From NCBI RefSeq assembly GCF_014200495.1, contig NZ_JACHBY010000001.1, forward strand, positions 806,001 through 870,000: DNA of 64,000 bases, read 5' to 3'. Positions 45,996 to 54,296 of this stretch are shown piece by piece. The stretch comes from Mucilaginibacter geliditolerans. GTDB taxonomy: Bacteria; Bacteroidota; Bacteroidia; Sphingobacteriales; Sphingobacteriaceae. The position numbers and the translations under genes were made by a program. The number at the start of each line of letters is the position of its first letter. The first letter of the stretch is position 1. Under the pieces are notes generated by a model. The model was given only the letters and a program-made list of their open reading frames with translations. It was not told the DNA's origin and did not search any database.

Positions 45996-46985
45996 TTAAT
46001 TATTGATCAAAGTTTTAAAACTGTTCAATGCTTTTTTAGCAGTTAATGCTTCCTCTGCTTCATAAAAACAATCAGCAAAGCTTTTTTCGGGGCAAATTGT
46101 TTTAATAGCTAATGCCGCATTGCATAAAACCACGTTCGCTTGCGCGGCGGTAGCTTCAACATTAAGCACCTTCATAAATATATCAGCCGACTCACTCACG
46201 GTATGCCCACCGGTTATTTCAGCCGGGTTCAGTTTGGCAAAGCCTAAACTCTCAACAGTATTTATTTTTTCACCATCAGCGCTGAATGTTTTAAAATCGC
46301 AGGTTAGCGAAACTTCGTCATAACCTTCAAGCGCATTTACGATGGTATATTTCTTATCGGATTTTTGATAAAGATAGGCAAATACACGTGCAAGCTCCAG
46401 GTTATACACCCCTACCAGTTGATTTTCAGGCTTTGCCGGGTTAACTAATGGGCCGAGCATGTTAAAAAATGTCTTCACCCCCAACTCGCGGCGTATAGGC
46501 GCTACGGTTTTCATAGCCGGATGGAACAATGGCGCATGCAGAAAGCAGATGTTAGCCTTATCAATGCTATGTCTGAGCTTATCAGCATCATTTGTAAACT
46601 GATAGCCTAAAAACTCTATCACGTTTGACGATCCGCAACCTGATGATACCCCATAATTACCATGTTTAGCCACTTTATAACCTGCGCCTGCCACTACAAA
46701 TGATGCCAGGGTAGATATATTAAAAGTATCCTTACCATCGCCACCGGTACCGCAAAGATCTATCATTTCGTCTGTTTCCAAATCGATGTTAAGGCAAAGC
46801 TCCAGCATGGCATCGCGGAAGCCCTCCAGTTCGTTAACTGTAATGCTGCGCATGCAATAGGCCGTCATAAACGCCGCCATTTGCGAGTTGTTGTATTTAC
46901 CCTGTGCAATATTTATCAAAATCTCTTTTGACTGCTCCCTGGTAAATGTTTTATTTTCAAAAAGATGGTTTAATATCTGCTTCAT
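45996..46985 (-). CDS. trpD: Anthranilate phosphoribosyltransferase
   Basis: 329 residues. The PRPP-binding signature is LCGTGGDGKDTFNISTLASFVVAGAG, followed by KHGNYGVSSGCGSSNVIEFLG. It joins anthranilate and PRPP. It is the first structural gene of the operon; 124 bases of leader separate it from the attenuator's terminator, most of which is a REP-like element. Confidence 0.95.
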   Translation of the reverse strand: MKQILNHLFENKTFTREQSKEILINIAQGKYNNSQMAAFMTAYCMRSITVNELEGFRDAMLELCLNIDLETDEMIDLCGTGGDGKDTFNISTLASFVVAGAGYKVAKHGNYGVSSGCGSSNVIEFLGYQFTNDADKLRHSIDKANICFLHAPLFHPAMKTVAPIRRELGVKTFFNMLGPLVNPAKPENQLVGVYNLELARVFAYLYQKSDKKYTIVNALEGYDEVSLTCDFKTFSADGEKINTVESLGFAKLNPAEITGGHTVSESADIFMKVLNVEATAAQANVVLCNAALAIKTICPEKSFADCFYEAEEALTAKKALNSFKTLINN

Positions 46986-47001
46986 AATTTAAAATTCTGT
47001 T

Positions 47002-47095
47002 TGTCATTTCGAACGAGAGTGAGAAATCTTCTGCAACCTGCTCGTCGGTTTGCATTTTGCAGAAGATTTCTCCTCGTACCTCGTTCGAAATGACA
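47002..47095. repeat. REP-like element, family 2, between attenuator and trpD
   Basis: Left tgtcatttcgaacgagagtg, then agaaatcttctgcaa; right ttgcagaagatttctcctcg, then tacctcgttcgaaatgaca. The stem has one internal asymmetry. It lies on the trp mRNA between the terminator and trpD. Confidence 0.85.
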
Positions 47096-47109
47096 TCGCA
47101 TAATAGTAC

Positions 47110-47138
47110 AAAAAAAGGGTTACCATGTGGCAACCCTT
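47110..47138 (-). terminator. trp attenuator terminator (3:4 hairpin)
   Basis: On the minus strand AAGGGUUGCC (47138-47129) pairs with GGUAACCCUU (47124-47115), 10 pairs with one G-U, loop ACAU, then a run of seven U. It is placed 44 bases after the leader-peptide stop codon. The left arm also pairs with upstream segment 2 (see the leader region feature). Confidence 0.92.
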
Positions 47139-47193
47139 CTTCTGTATATGTTAAAAAAACAAAAATGGAATTGCCTTACGATTACTCGTTAAG
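47129..47193 (-). promoter_or_regulatory. trp attenuator pause and antiterminator hairpins (1:2 and 2:3)
   Basis: Minus-strand segment CUUAACGA (47193-47186) can pair with UCGUAAG (47181-47175), 7 pairs with one bulged A and a GUAA loop; it covers the end of the leader peptide. The alternative is GGCAAUUC (47175-47168) with GGGUUGCC (47136-47129), 8 pairs including two G-U, which consumes the 5' arm of the terminator. The two structures share segment 2 and are mutually exclusive with the terminator in the standard attenuation order. Confidence 0.88.
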
Positions 47194-47229
47194 CCACCAC
47201 CAATTGTTGTTTAATATTTTCACTGTCAT
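47182..47229 (-). CDS. trpL: trp leader peptide
   Basis: 15-codon open frame, MTVKILNNNWWWLNE, from ATG 47229 to TAA 47182. Three consecutive TGG codons (47202-47194) sit just before the 1:2 pause hairpin, where a ribosome starved for Trp-tRNA would stall and free segment 2 to form the antiterminator. No other function is expected of the peptide. Confidence 0.93.
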   Translation of the reverse strand: MTVKILNNNWWWLNE

Positions 47230-47239
47230 TATTATGCGA

Positions 47240-47271
47240 CAAATATGGAAATAGTTTTTACTAAAAGCAAA
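47240..47271 (-). promoter_or_regulatory. Putative trp promoter
   Basis: On the minus strand TTTG (47271-47268) and CATATTTG (47247-47240) lie 20 bases apart, close to the Bacteroidota pattern TTTG-N19..21-TAnnTTTG with one mismatch. Transcription would start only about 5-7 bases before the leader ATG. Confidence 0.5.
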
Positions 47272-47291
47272 CAGAATGATAAATTTACGGT

Positions 47292-47393
47292 GTAAGTTGA
47301 TTGAATGAGTAGTTTATTGGGTTGATTAGGTTATTATCCAAACTTAACAACTACTCACTTAATCAACCAATCAACTTAATCAACCAGCAAAAC
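47292..47393. repeat. Word array upstream of the Kir channel gene
   Basis: Left: gttgattgaatgagtagttt and gggttgattaggtt; right: acaactactcacttaatcaa and ccaatcaacttaatcaacc. The two halves are approximate complements. The right half reaches almost to the ATG at 47394. Confidence 0.85.
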
Positions 47394-48368
47394 ATGTCCA
47401 TACCTACCCGTAAAGTTAACCCCGAAGATGATCTTGGTTTCGGCTATCAGCCGGTAATGAAGAATCAACCGCTGATCAACAAGGATGGTTCGCCAAATGT
47501 GAAGCGCAGGGGCCTGCCATTTTTCAATACAGTAAACAATTACCATAAACTCATTACAATGAGTTGGGTAAAATTCTGGGGCTTGGTGCTGGCTGTTTAT
47601 ATGGTTACCAATATTTTTTTCGCGCTTATTTATGTAGCCATAGGCCCGGATAGTTTATACGGTCATCATATTGATGGCGAGCTTAACCGCTTTTGGGAAG
47701 CATTCTTTTTTTCGGCGCAAACCATCTCAACAGTTGGTTACGGGCATATTAACCCGCGGGGTATGGCGGCTAACAGTGTAGCGGCACTTGAATCAATGAT
47801 GGGTTTACTGGCATTTGCATTGGCAACCGGCTTGCTTTACGGGCGTTTTTCGAGGCCATCGGCAAGAATAGTATATAGCAAAAATATATTGGTAGCGCCT
47901 TACCTTGAGAATGGGCGTGGCCTGATGTTCAGGTTAGCTAATCTGCGCATGAATATTTTGGTTGATCTGAATATGGAGGTTATTTTTTCCTATAATGAAG
48001 ACGTAAACGGGAAACCAGTACGCAGGTTTTTTCCACTTAAGCTAGAAAGAAGATCTGTAAGCATACTAACCCTTAACTGGACTGTTGTACACCCTCTTGA
48101 TGATCACAGTCCGTTAAAAGATATGACACTTGATGATCTCAATAAATCAGAGGCTACCTTTGCTATATTACTAAAATCATTTGACGATGCGTTTTCGCAA
48201 ACCGTACATTCACGTACAGCCTATCAAAATGAAGATATAATATGGGGTGCTAAGTTTAAAACAGTGCTTGACCGTGAAGATACCGGCCGCATAGTATTGG
48301 ATTTGAGCAAAATAAGCGATTATGATCTGGTTGAATTGCCCGAATTGGAGGTTAAAGCCGAAGCGTAA
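47394..48368 (+). CDS. Inward rectifier potassium channel (Kir/KirBac type)
   Basis: 324 residues from ATG 47394; the longer frame upstream is read from the word array. It starts with a cytoplasmic slide helix, then TM1 (WGLVLAVYMVTNIFFALIYVAIG), the pore helix and selectivity filter TVGYG (SAQTISTVGYGHINPRG), and TM2 (AVAALESMMGLLAFALATGLLYGRF). The C-terminal immunoglobulin-like cytoplasmic domain follows (VPYLENGRGLMFRLANLR-like block, LNWTVVHPLDDHSPLKDM). Expected to conduct K+ inward in the inner membrane. Length is normal for KirBac. Confidence 0.93.
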   Translation: MSIPTRKVNPEDDLGFGYQPVMKNQPLINKDGSPNVKRRGLPFFNTVNNYHKLITMSWVKFWGLVLAVYMVTNIFFALIYVAIGPDSLYGHHIDGELNRFWEAFFFSAQTISTVGYGHINPRGMAANSVAALESMMGLLAFALATGLLYGRFSRPSARIVYSKNILVAPYLENGRGLMFRLANLRMNILVDLNMEVIFSYNEDVNGKPVRRFFPLKLERRSVSILTLNWTVVHPLDDHSPLKDMTLDDLNKSEATFAILLKSFDDAFSQTVHSRTAYQNEDIIWGAKFKTVLDREDTGRIVLDLSKISDYDLVELPELEVKAEA

Positions 48369-48375
48369 TATAAAT

Positions 48376-49191
48376 CTACTTCAACAATGAATCCTTCTCT
48401 TTAGAGAACACATTGTAAACCATCTTATCTAAAAAGCCGGGTATAAATTTACTTAGCGCTACGGTTAACTTACCCTGCCCTGTCATGATTAATGTACGTG
48501 AGCGGTTTTCTACGCCATCAACAATAATTTTGGCCACTTCATCAGCGGTCATCATTTTTTCTTCGTGAAGTGTGCTCTCTCCCTGCTGCTTGCCATTTTT
48601 GTCAAGTGCTGTATTACGGATGTTTGATGCTGTAAAGCCTGGGCAAGCGGTTAATATGTTTACGCCGGTCTTCAAAGTTTCAACCCGCAACGCATCCAAA
48701 AAGCCGTTCATGGCAAATTTTGATGCTGAATAACCGGTACGGCCCGGCAGGCCTTTATAACCCGCAATGGATGATACGCCAACTATTGTACCCTGTGATT
48801 TTATAATTGCAGGCAAAGCATATTTTGTACAATATACTGTACCCCAAAAGTTTACATCCATCAACTCCTTTAAAACTTTAATATCAACATCATTAAACAA
48901 TGCCCGCATGGATATGCCTGCATTGTTTACCAGCACATCAATCTTTTTAAAAGTCAGCAGGGTTTGCTTAATTAATTGTTCGCATTCATCCTCTACTGAA
49001 ACATCGCAATGGATAGCCACTGCCCTGATGCCATATTTCTGCTCAAGGTCCTGTGTTATTTCACATAAAGCCACATACTGGCGCGCACCTAAAACAAGAT
49101 TGGCGCCGCGTTTGGCAAATTCGTAAGCTAATGATTTTCCGATGCCTGACGAAGCACCGGTTATAACTACAATTTTATCTTTCAACTTCAT
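48376..49191 (-). CDS. Short-chain dehydrogenase/reductase
   Basis: 271 residues. Cofactor motif TGASSGIGKSLA, active-site YSASK with Ser in VGVSSIAGYKG, and NNAGIS. The substrate is unknown. Its start overlaps the end of the GT2 gene by 17 bases, so both and recR upstream are probably one operon. Confidence 0.9.
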   Translation of the reverse strand: MKLKDKIVVITGASSGIGKSLAYEFAKRGANLVLGARQYVALCEITQDLEQKYGIRAVAIHCDVSVEDECEQLIKQTLLTFKKIDVLVNNAGISMRALFNDVDIKVLKELMDVNFWGTVYCTKYALPAIIKSQGTIVGVSSIAGYKGLPGRTGYSASKFAMNGFLDALRVETLKTGVNILTACPGFTASNIRNTALDKNGKQQGESTLHEEKMMTADEVAKIIVDGVENRSRTLIMTGQGKLTVALSKFIPGFLDKMVYNVFSKEKDSLLK

Positions 49192-50014
49192 ATAACAGTG
49201 GCAACTGTGGTTGCGGCACGCCTGCTACTTTAATTTCAGGCATCTTGAATAAATATTTGAAAGCGAATATAAGCATAGCGCCATAAAAATATTTAATAAA
49301 ATGCCAGTTAAATTTAGGCAGGCTACGATCGCCTGCATTGATGATATATGTTTTAGGGAAATAGTAATTCTTATAACCGGCAAGCCTCAAGCGGTATGAC
49401 AGGTCGATATCATGCCCATACATGAAAAAGTGCTCATCAAACAAGCCTGTTTCGTCTAAAGCCGATTTGCGGAGCAACATAAACGCGCCATTTAAAAAAT
49501 CAACCTCAGAAGTTTGAAACTCTTCAACCCAATCCTTACGGTTACGATCGAGCAGCCGTGATTTTGGAAATGCCCTCGCCAGGCCTATAAGTTTAAAAAA
49601 CGCGATCCATGATGATGTAAGCCCCCTATTCGACTCCGGTAAAAATCTTCCTTGCGGAGTTACCATGCGCACACCCAATCCGCCTGAATCTGTATGTATA
49701 TCCATAAACTCAAGCGCACGCTCCAAAGTCTTTTTGGAGCTTATTATATCCGGGTTGACCAGTAAAACATACTCGCCTTTTGCCACCCGGATAGCATCGT
49801 TGTAAGCCTTTGCATAACCATCATTCCGGGCATTGGTAATAACCTGAAATTGCGGAAACTCATCTTTGAGCATCTCAACAGATTTATCAGTAGAAGCATT
49901 ATCAACTATAAAAATCTCATAATCAACATGCTTACCAGCATCAATTAAAGAGCCGAGCGTATGCCTGAGCATTTCACAAAAATTATAATTGACAATAACT
50001 ACAGACAGTTTCAT
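49175..50014 (-). CDS. Family 2 glycosyltransferase
   Basis: 279 residues, GT-A fold: SVVIVNYNFCEMLRHTLGSL, IVDNASTDKSVEML, YVLLVNPDI (DxD-like position is NPD) and DEHFFMYGHDIDLSYRLRLAGY. One hydrophobic segment near the C-terminus may associate it with the membrane. Close to rhamnosyltransferase-like enzymes; likely acts on cell-surface glycan. It is 2 bases from recR and overlaps the SDR gene. Confidence 0.88.
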   Translation of the reverse strand: MKLSVVIVNYNFCEMLRHTLGSLIDAGKHVDYEIFIVDNASTDKSVEMLKDEFPQFQVITNARNDGYAKAYNDAIRVAKGEYVLLVNPDIISSKKTLERALEFMDIHTDSGGLGVRMVTPQGRFLPESNRGLTSSWIAFFKLIGLARAFPKSRLLDRNRKDWVEEFQTSEVDFLNGAFMLLRKSALDETGLFDEHFFMYGHDIDLSYRLRLAGYKNYYFPKTYIINAGDRSLPKFNWHFIKYFYGAMLIFAFKYLFKMPEIKVAGVPQPQLPLLYEVER

Positions 50015-50016
50015 AT

Positions 50017-50634
50017 TTAGCGTGATAGTGAATTCTCGTACGGAACACGTGTGGCTATTGACCGACCTAAAGTCAATTCATCCACGTATTCTAATTCACC
50101 ACCAAAAGCTATGCCACGAGCTATAGTTGAGATAGTTATATTGTAAGATTTTAATCTTTTGTTTAAATAAAAAATAGTAGTGTCGCCTTCCATAGTGGCA
50201 CTAAGGGCAAAAATCACCTCCCTCACCTCATTTTCCTTCAGGCGCTCAACCAATGTATCCACCTCAAGATCAGACGGACCTATGCCATCCATTGGCGATA
50301 TCAATCCACCCAAAACATGGTATAACCCATTGTACTGATTAGTATTCTCTACGGCCATTACATCACGTGTATCCTCAACCACACATATCAGGCCCCGGTC
50401 GCGCTTAGGGGCAGTACATATCTCACATACAACATGATCAGATATATTGTGGCAGGTTTGGCAAAACTGTATGTTATTACGCAGGTTACTTATAGCGCCA
50501 CTAAAGCGCTCAACCTCAGTCCTATCCTGTTTTAATAAATGCAAAACCAATCGTAAAGCAGTTTTTTGCCCCACACCCGGCAGCTTCGAAAACTCCGCAA
50601 CCGCATCCTCCAATAACTTTGATGAAAAGTTCAT
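50017..50634 (-). CDS. recR: Recombination protein RecR
   Basis: 205 residues. Helix-hairpin-helix [17 protein letters not shown], the four-Cys zinc motif ([17 protein letters not shown]) and the Toprim domain ([32 protein letters not shown]). It acts with RecF/RecO in gap repair. First gene of the recR-GT2-SDR run; the co-transcribed neighbours have unrelated functions. Confidence 0.96.
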   Translation of the reverse strand: MNFSSKLLEDAVAEFSKLPGVGQKTALRLVLHLLKQDRTEVERFSGAISNLRNNIQFCQTCHNISDHVVCEICTAPKRDRGLICVVEDTRDVMAVENTNQYNGLYHVLGGLISPMDGIGPSDLEVDTLVERLKENEVREVIFALSATMEGDTTIFYLNKRLKSYNITISTIARGIAFGGELEYVDELTLGRSIATRVPYENSLSR

Positions 50635-50649
50635 GATGCTAAGGTAAGG

Positions 50650-50737
50650 AATTATTGATTGAGTGAATTATTGATTGCAGGTAATTGGGATTTTGTAATT
50701 TGGCATTTTAATTCAGTAATTCCATAACTCAATAATT
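50650..50737. repeat. Word array between recR and LOG gene
   Basis: Left: attattgattgagtgaatta and ttgattgcaggtaattggga; right: attcagtaattccataactc and aataatt. The pairing is loose. It covers the divergent 5' region of both genes. Confidence 0.6.
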
Positions 50738-51322
50738 ATGAATAGCATTTGCATATTCTGCGGCGCAAATTTTAGCGGCGACCCTTTATTGGAACAGGCC
50801 ATTAACCAGTTAGCTGAAATAATGATTAGCCGCGATATATCGCTGATTTTTGGTGGCGGCAAGGTTGGTGTAATGGGTATGGTTGCTGATGCCGTATTAA
50901 ATAAAGGCGGCAGGGCTATTGGTGTAATACCACAATTTTTAATGGCAAAAGAAATTGCGCATCCGGGCTTAACAGAATTGCATATAGTTGAAACCATGCA
51001 CCAGCGCAAACAATTAATGAGCGATCTGTGCGATGGTTTTATTACCATGCCCGGTGGTTTAGGCACTATGGAAGAATTTTTTGAGGTATTAACGTGGCTG
51101 CAACTGGGTTTACACAGCCGCCCTGTTGGTATTTTAAATGTGAATGGCTTTTATGATCTGCTATTAAAACAACTGGATGTAATGGTTGAACAACGCTTTC
51201 TAAAACCTGTAAACCGCCAACTGGTTTTATCATCAGGCGATCCTATCGAGTTGATTAGTTTGATGAATAATTTTAAGGCCGAAACTGATGAGGTTTGGTT
51301 TAGGGATAGAAATCTTATTTAG
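50738..51322 (+). CDS. LOG family protein (TIGR00730), putative nucleotide-5'-monophosphate nucleosidase
   Basis: 194 residues. It begins SICIFCGANFSGDP and contains LIFGGGKVGVMGMVADAVLNKGG and the family motif MPGGLGTMEEFFE (PGGxGTxxE). Family members release ribose-5-phosphate from nucleoside monophosphates, including cytokinin precursors; in bacteria the physiological substrate is open. Alone in its transcript. Confidence 0.92.
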   Translation: MNSICIFCGANFSGDPLLEQAINQLAEIMISRDISLIFGGGKVGVMGMVADAVLNKGGRAIGVIPQFLMAKEIAHPGLTELHIVETMHQRKQLMSDLCDGFITMPGGLGTMEEFFEVLTWLQLGLHSRPVGILNVNGFYDLLLKQLDVMVEQRFLKPVNRQLVLSSGDPIELISLMNNFKAETDEVWFRDRNLI

Positions 51323-51399
51323 TTTTAAGGTTGGCTGATATCATAATAATCACTTAAAATTTTATATCATTGGTAATGTTATATACCTAACCATTGTCA

Positions 51400-52476
51400 A
51401 TGAAAAAAATTCCCTTAACCTTAATTACAGTTTTATTTTTCTTATTAATTACCCGTACAACTGGTAATGCGCAGGTAACGGATTCCACCCTAAGAAAAAA
51501 ACTAACTATAAATGGCTTCTGCCTTTGCCAAACAAGCCTGCAATTATTAAAGCAATCTTACCCCAATTTAAAGGAAACAAGTTTAGAAGAAATGGATCTG
51601 CCGAGAGGATGCCTTGGGCAGGATGCGCGGTACATTGCAGGCAATGGATATTGTACAGATAAACAACCGGGACTGATTTTTCAAAAAGACCAGCAAACAG
51701 ATTATATCAGTAAGATAAGATTAACAAAACAATTTAAAGGTTATTTGCCTAATGGAAAATATATTGATATGAGTACAGCTAAATTGAAAGACCTCGCAAA
51801 TTTATACCCCGAATTGAAAGACCAATGGGGTTCAAGAGGTTGTTCTGATTATTGGAATTTTTCGAATGATACTATATCATTTTACGTTAAAATAGATATG
51901 AATTTAAAGCCACAATTCCCTATAAATAAAGCCTACTATATGGATAAACCAATAGAAGGAATTGATCTCACAATGTCTTGCTACAGCCTTCAGAAAGACA
52001 AAGCCGAAGTAGATATTTTTGATGAAGACACAAAAGAACCTGTATATTTTCTTGATAGCATACGTGTGAACAAAATGGTTTTATCCAATTATCAACCATC
52101 AGAAATTGCATTAGTATCCGTTTATAAAGATTCAACTGTAATAAAAAAGCTTTTCCCTCCGGGGGCAAAAAATGGGCTTATTTATATTGAAACAAAAGAT
52201 TTTGTTAAGCATCGATACTGGAAATACTTCAAGTCGAAATCAGCCGATTACGCCAAAATATACCCATCGATGCCGGATGACTCAACTGTTCAGTATATTC
52301 TGAATGAAAAAGTTCTCAAAGAAGATTATGAGAACGACCTGCCAACAATAAATGATACGAATTTTAAAACTTTAACTATAATAAATAAACAGGAGCTAAT
52401 TAAAAAATACGGTATAAAAAATAAAGATTATGGTGTAATAATTATCGACGCTAAAATAGCCAGCAAAAGCCATTAA
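51400..52476 (+). CDS. Exported hypothetical protein
   Basis: 358 residues from ATG 51400 (a TTG lies 6 bases upstream). A signal peptide (LTLITVLFFLLITRTTGNAQ) precedes a Cys-containing N-terminal segment (NGFCLCQTSLQLLKQSYP ... GCLGQDARYIAGNGYC). The C-terminal two thirds is a repeated beta-sheet with VYKDSTVIKKLFPPGAKNGLIYIETKDF, which resembles TonB-plug-like pieces (KNGLIYIETK). Function unknown. Confidence 0.7.
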   Translation: MKKIPLTLITVLFFLLITRTTGNAQVTDSTLRKKLTINGFCLCQTSLQLLKQSYPNLKETSLEEMDLPRGCLGQDARYIAGNGYCTDKQPGLIFQKDQQTDYISKIRLTKQFKGYLPNGKYIDMSTAKLKDLANLYPELKDQWGSRGCSDYWNFSNDTISFYVKIDMNLKPQFPINKAYYMDKPIEGIDLTMSCYSLQKDKAEVDIFDEDTKEPVYFLDSIRVNKMVLSNYQPSEIALVSVYKDSTVIKKLFPPGAKNGLIYIETKDFVKHRYWKYFKSKSADYAKIYPSMPDDSTVQYILNEKVLKEDYENDLPTINDTNFKTLTIINKQELIKKYGIKNKDYGVIIIDAKIASKSH

Positions 52477-52580
52477 CGTGTTATTACTGATGAATGATGT
52501 ATTTATACAAACAAAATTCATGTAAATAACATTTTCCTGTTGTAATTTACCTAAAATTACATTTCACATAACAGCCAATT

Positions 52581-54212
52581 ATGGATCTTGAATTCAATAA
52601 AAATGAAGATATTAATAAACAACTTGTTTATGACCTCTCAACCCGTCTAAAAAAGATTTACCTGGGTGGTGGTGAAAAAGCCGCCGCCAAACAAAAAGAG
52701 AAAGGTAAAATGCTGGCACGGGAACGTATCAGCTACCTTTTGGATAAAGACAAACCCTGGCTGGAGATCGGCGCTTTTGCGGGCGACGGGTTATATGCAG
52801 AGCATGGCGGTTGCCCGTCAGGAGGCGTAGTATGTGGCATTGGTTATGTATCGGGCAGGCAATGTGTGGTTGTTGCTAATGATGCTACGGTAAAAGCCGG
52901 GGCATGGTTCCCAATTACAGCAAAGAAAAACCTGCGCGCACAGGAAATTGCCATGGAAAACCGGCTGCCTATTATTTACCTGGTTGATTCTGCCGGTGTT
53001 TACCTGCCTTTACAAGATGAGATCTTCCCCGATAAAGAACATTTCGGGCGCATATTCCGCAACAATGCCATCATGAGCAGTATGGGCATAGTTCAAATAT
53101 CGGCTATCATGGGTTCATGCGTGGCAGGTGGCGCTTATTTGCCAATTATGAGCGATGAGGCCATGATAGTTGAAGGAACAGGTTCTGTATTCCTGGCAGG
53201 CTCATACCTTGTAAAATCAGCTATTGGCGAGGATATTGACAACGAAGCACTGGGAGGCGCAGCTATGCACTGCGAAATATCAGGTGTTACCGACTATAAA
53301 CAACCCAATGATAAAGCCTGTTTAGATAGCATCCGCAATATTTTAAGCATGTTGGGCGATTATAATAAAGCAGGATTTGATCGTATAACATCAGCCCCGC
53401 CTAAGCTTGATCCCAAAGATATTTACGGACTACTACCTGATGCACGCGACAAACCTTATGATATGAGGGATATTTTGTTGCGCCTGCTGGATAATTCTGA
53501 ATTTGAAGAGTATAAAGCTGAATACGGACAATCTATTATTTGCGGTTTGGGCCGCATTGATGGCTGGGCCGTGGGTATAGTTGCCAATCAGCGTAAAGTT
53601 ATAAAATCGGGCAAAGGCGAAATGCAGTTTGGTGGTGTGATCTACTCTGACTCAGCCGATAAGGCCACACGCTTTATTATGAACTGTAACCAGAAAAAAA
53701 TCCCGCTGGTATTTTTGCAGGATGTAACCGGCTTTATGGTGGGCAGCCGCTCCGAGCAGGGCGGCATTATAAAGGATGGCGCCAAAATGGTAAATGCCGT
53801 AGCCAATTCGGTAGTGCCGAAGTTTACCATAGTAATGGGTAACTCTTATGGTGCGGGCAACTATGCCATGTGCGGCAAGGCTTATGATCCGAGATTGATA
53901 TATGCCTGGCCATCGGCAAAAATTGCGGTAATGGGTGGCTCACAAGCGGCAAAAACCCTGTTACAGATACAAGCCGCCGGCTTAAAATCAAAAGGTGAAG
54001 AAGTGATCACCAAAGAGAAGGAAGCGGAACTACTAAAGGCGATCAGCGATAAATACGATTCACAAACTACCCCATACTATGCAGCAGCCAGGCTTTGGGT
54101 GGATGGCATTATAGACCCGCTGGAGACACGCAAGGTAATATCAATGGGTATCGAGGCGGCAAACCACTCGCCTATTGAGAAAGCCTTTAATGTGGGAGTT
54201 ATTCAGACTTAA
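52581..54212 (+). CDS. Acyl-CoA carboxylase carboxyltransferase beta subunit
   Basis: 543 residues with both N- and C-terminal crotonase-like carboxyltransferase domains. Blocks: GKMLARERISYLLDK, GGVVCGIGYVSGRQCVVVANDATVKAG, YLVDSAGVYLPLQDEIFPD and DVTGFMVGSRSEQGGIIKDGAKMV. The CoA-substrate pattern resembles methylcrotonyl-CoA carboxylase beta rather than propionyl-CoA carboxylase, but this needs phylogeny. The biotin-carrying partner is not in the window. It transfers CO2 from carboxybiotin to the acyl-CoA. Confidence 0.9.
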   Translation: MDLEFNKNEDINKQLVYDLSTRLKKIYLGGGEKAAAKQKEKGKMLARERISYLLDKDKPWLEIGAFAGDGLYAEHGGCPSGGVVCGIGYVSGRQCVVVANDATVKAGAWFPITAKKNLRAQEIAMENRLPIIYLVDSAGVYLPLQDEIFPDKEHFGRIFRNNAIMSSMGIVQISAIMGSCVAGGAYLPIMSDEAMIVEGTGSVFLAGSYLVKSAIGEDIDNEALGGAAMHCEISGVTDYKQPNDKACLDSIRNILSMLGDYNKAGFDRITSAPPKLDPKDIYGLLPDARDKPYDMRDILLRLLDNSEFEEYKAEYGQSIICGLGRIDGWAVGIVANQRKVIKSGKGEMQFGGVIYSDSADKATRFIMNCNQKKIPLVFLQDVTGFMVGSRSEQGGIIKDGAKMVNAVANSVVPKFTIVMGNSYGAGNYAMCGKAYDPRLIYAWPSAKIAVMGGSQAAKTLLQIQAAGLKSKGEEVITKEKEAELLKAISDKYDSQTTPYYAAARLWVDGIIDPLETRKVISMGIEAANHSPIEKAFNVGVIQT

Positions 54213-54285
54213 ATAATGGAGAGACGAAACATTCTGCGTCTTATGTTGAAATTCATTCAACATTGGTGATTAAGGGTATTTTATT

Positions 54286-54293
54286 TAAGTTTG
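54286..54293 (+). promoter_or_regulatory. TAnnTTTG-type -7 box
   Basis: TAAGTTTG with TTG 20 bases upstream (54263-54265) matches the phylum's promoter layout. It ends 4 bases before the ATG of the split DUF3592 gene, so the mRNA would be essentially leaderless or start just inside the gene. Confidence 0.35.
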
Positions 54294-54296
54294 GAT

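Noticed and set aside
47057..47254. 65-residue plus-strand frame over the trp leader
   Set aside because: It is antisense to the attenuator and the REP element; the minus-strand reading explains the sequence.
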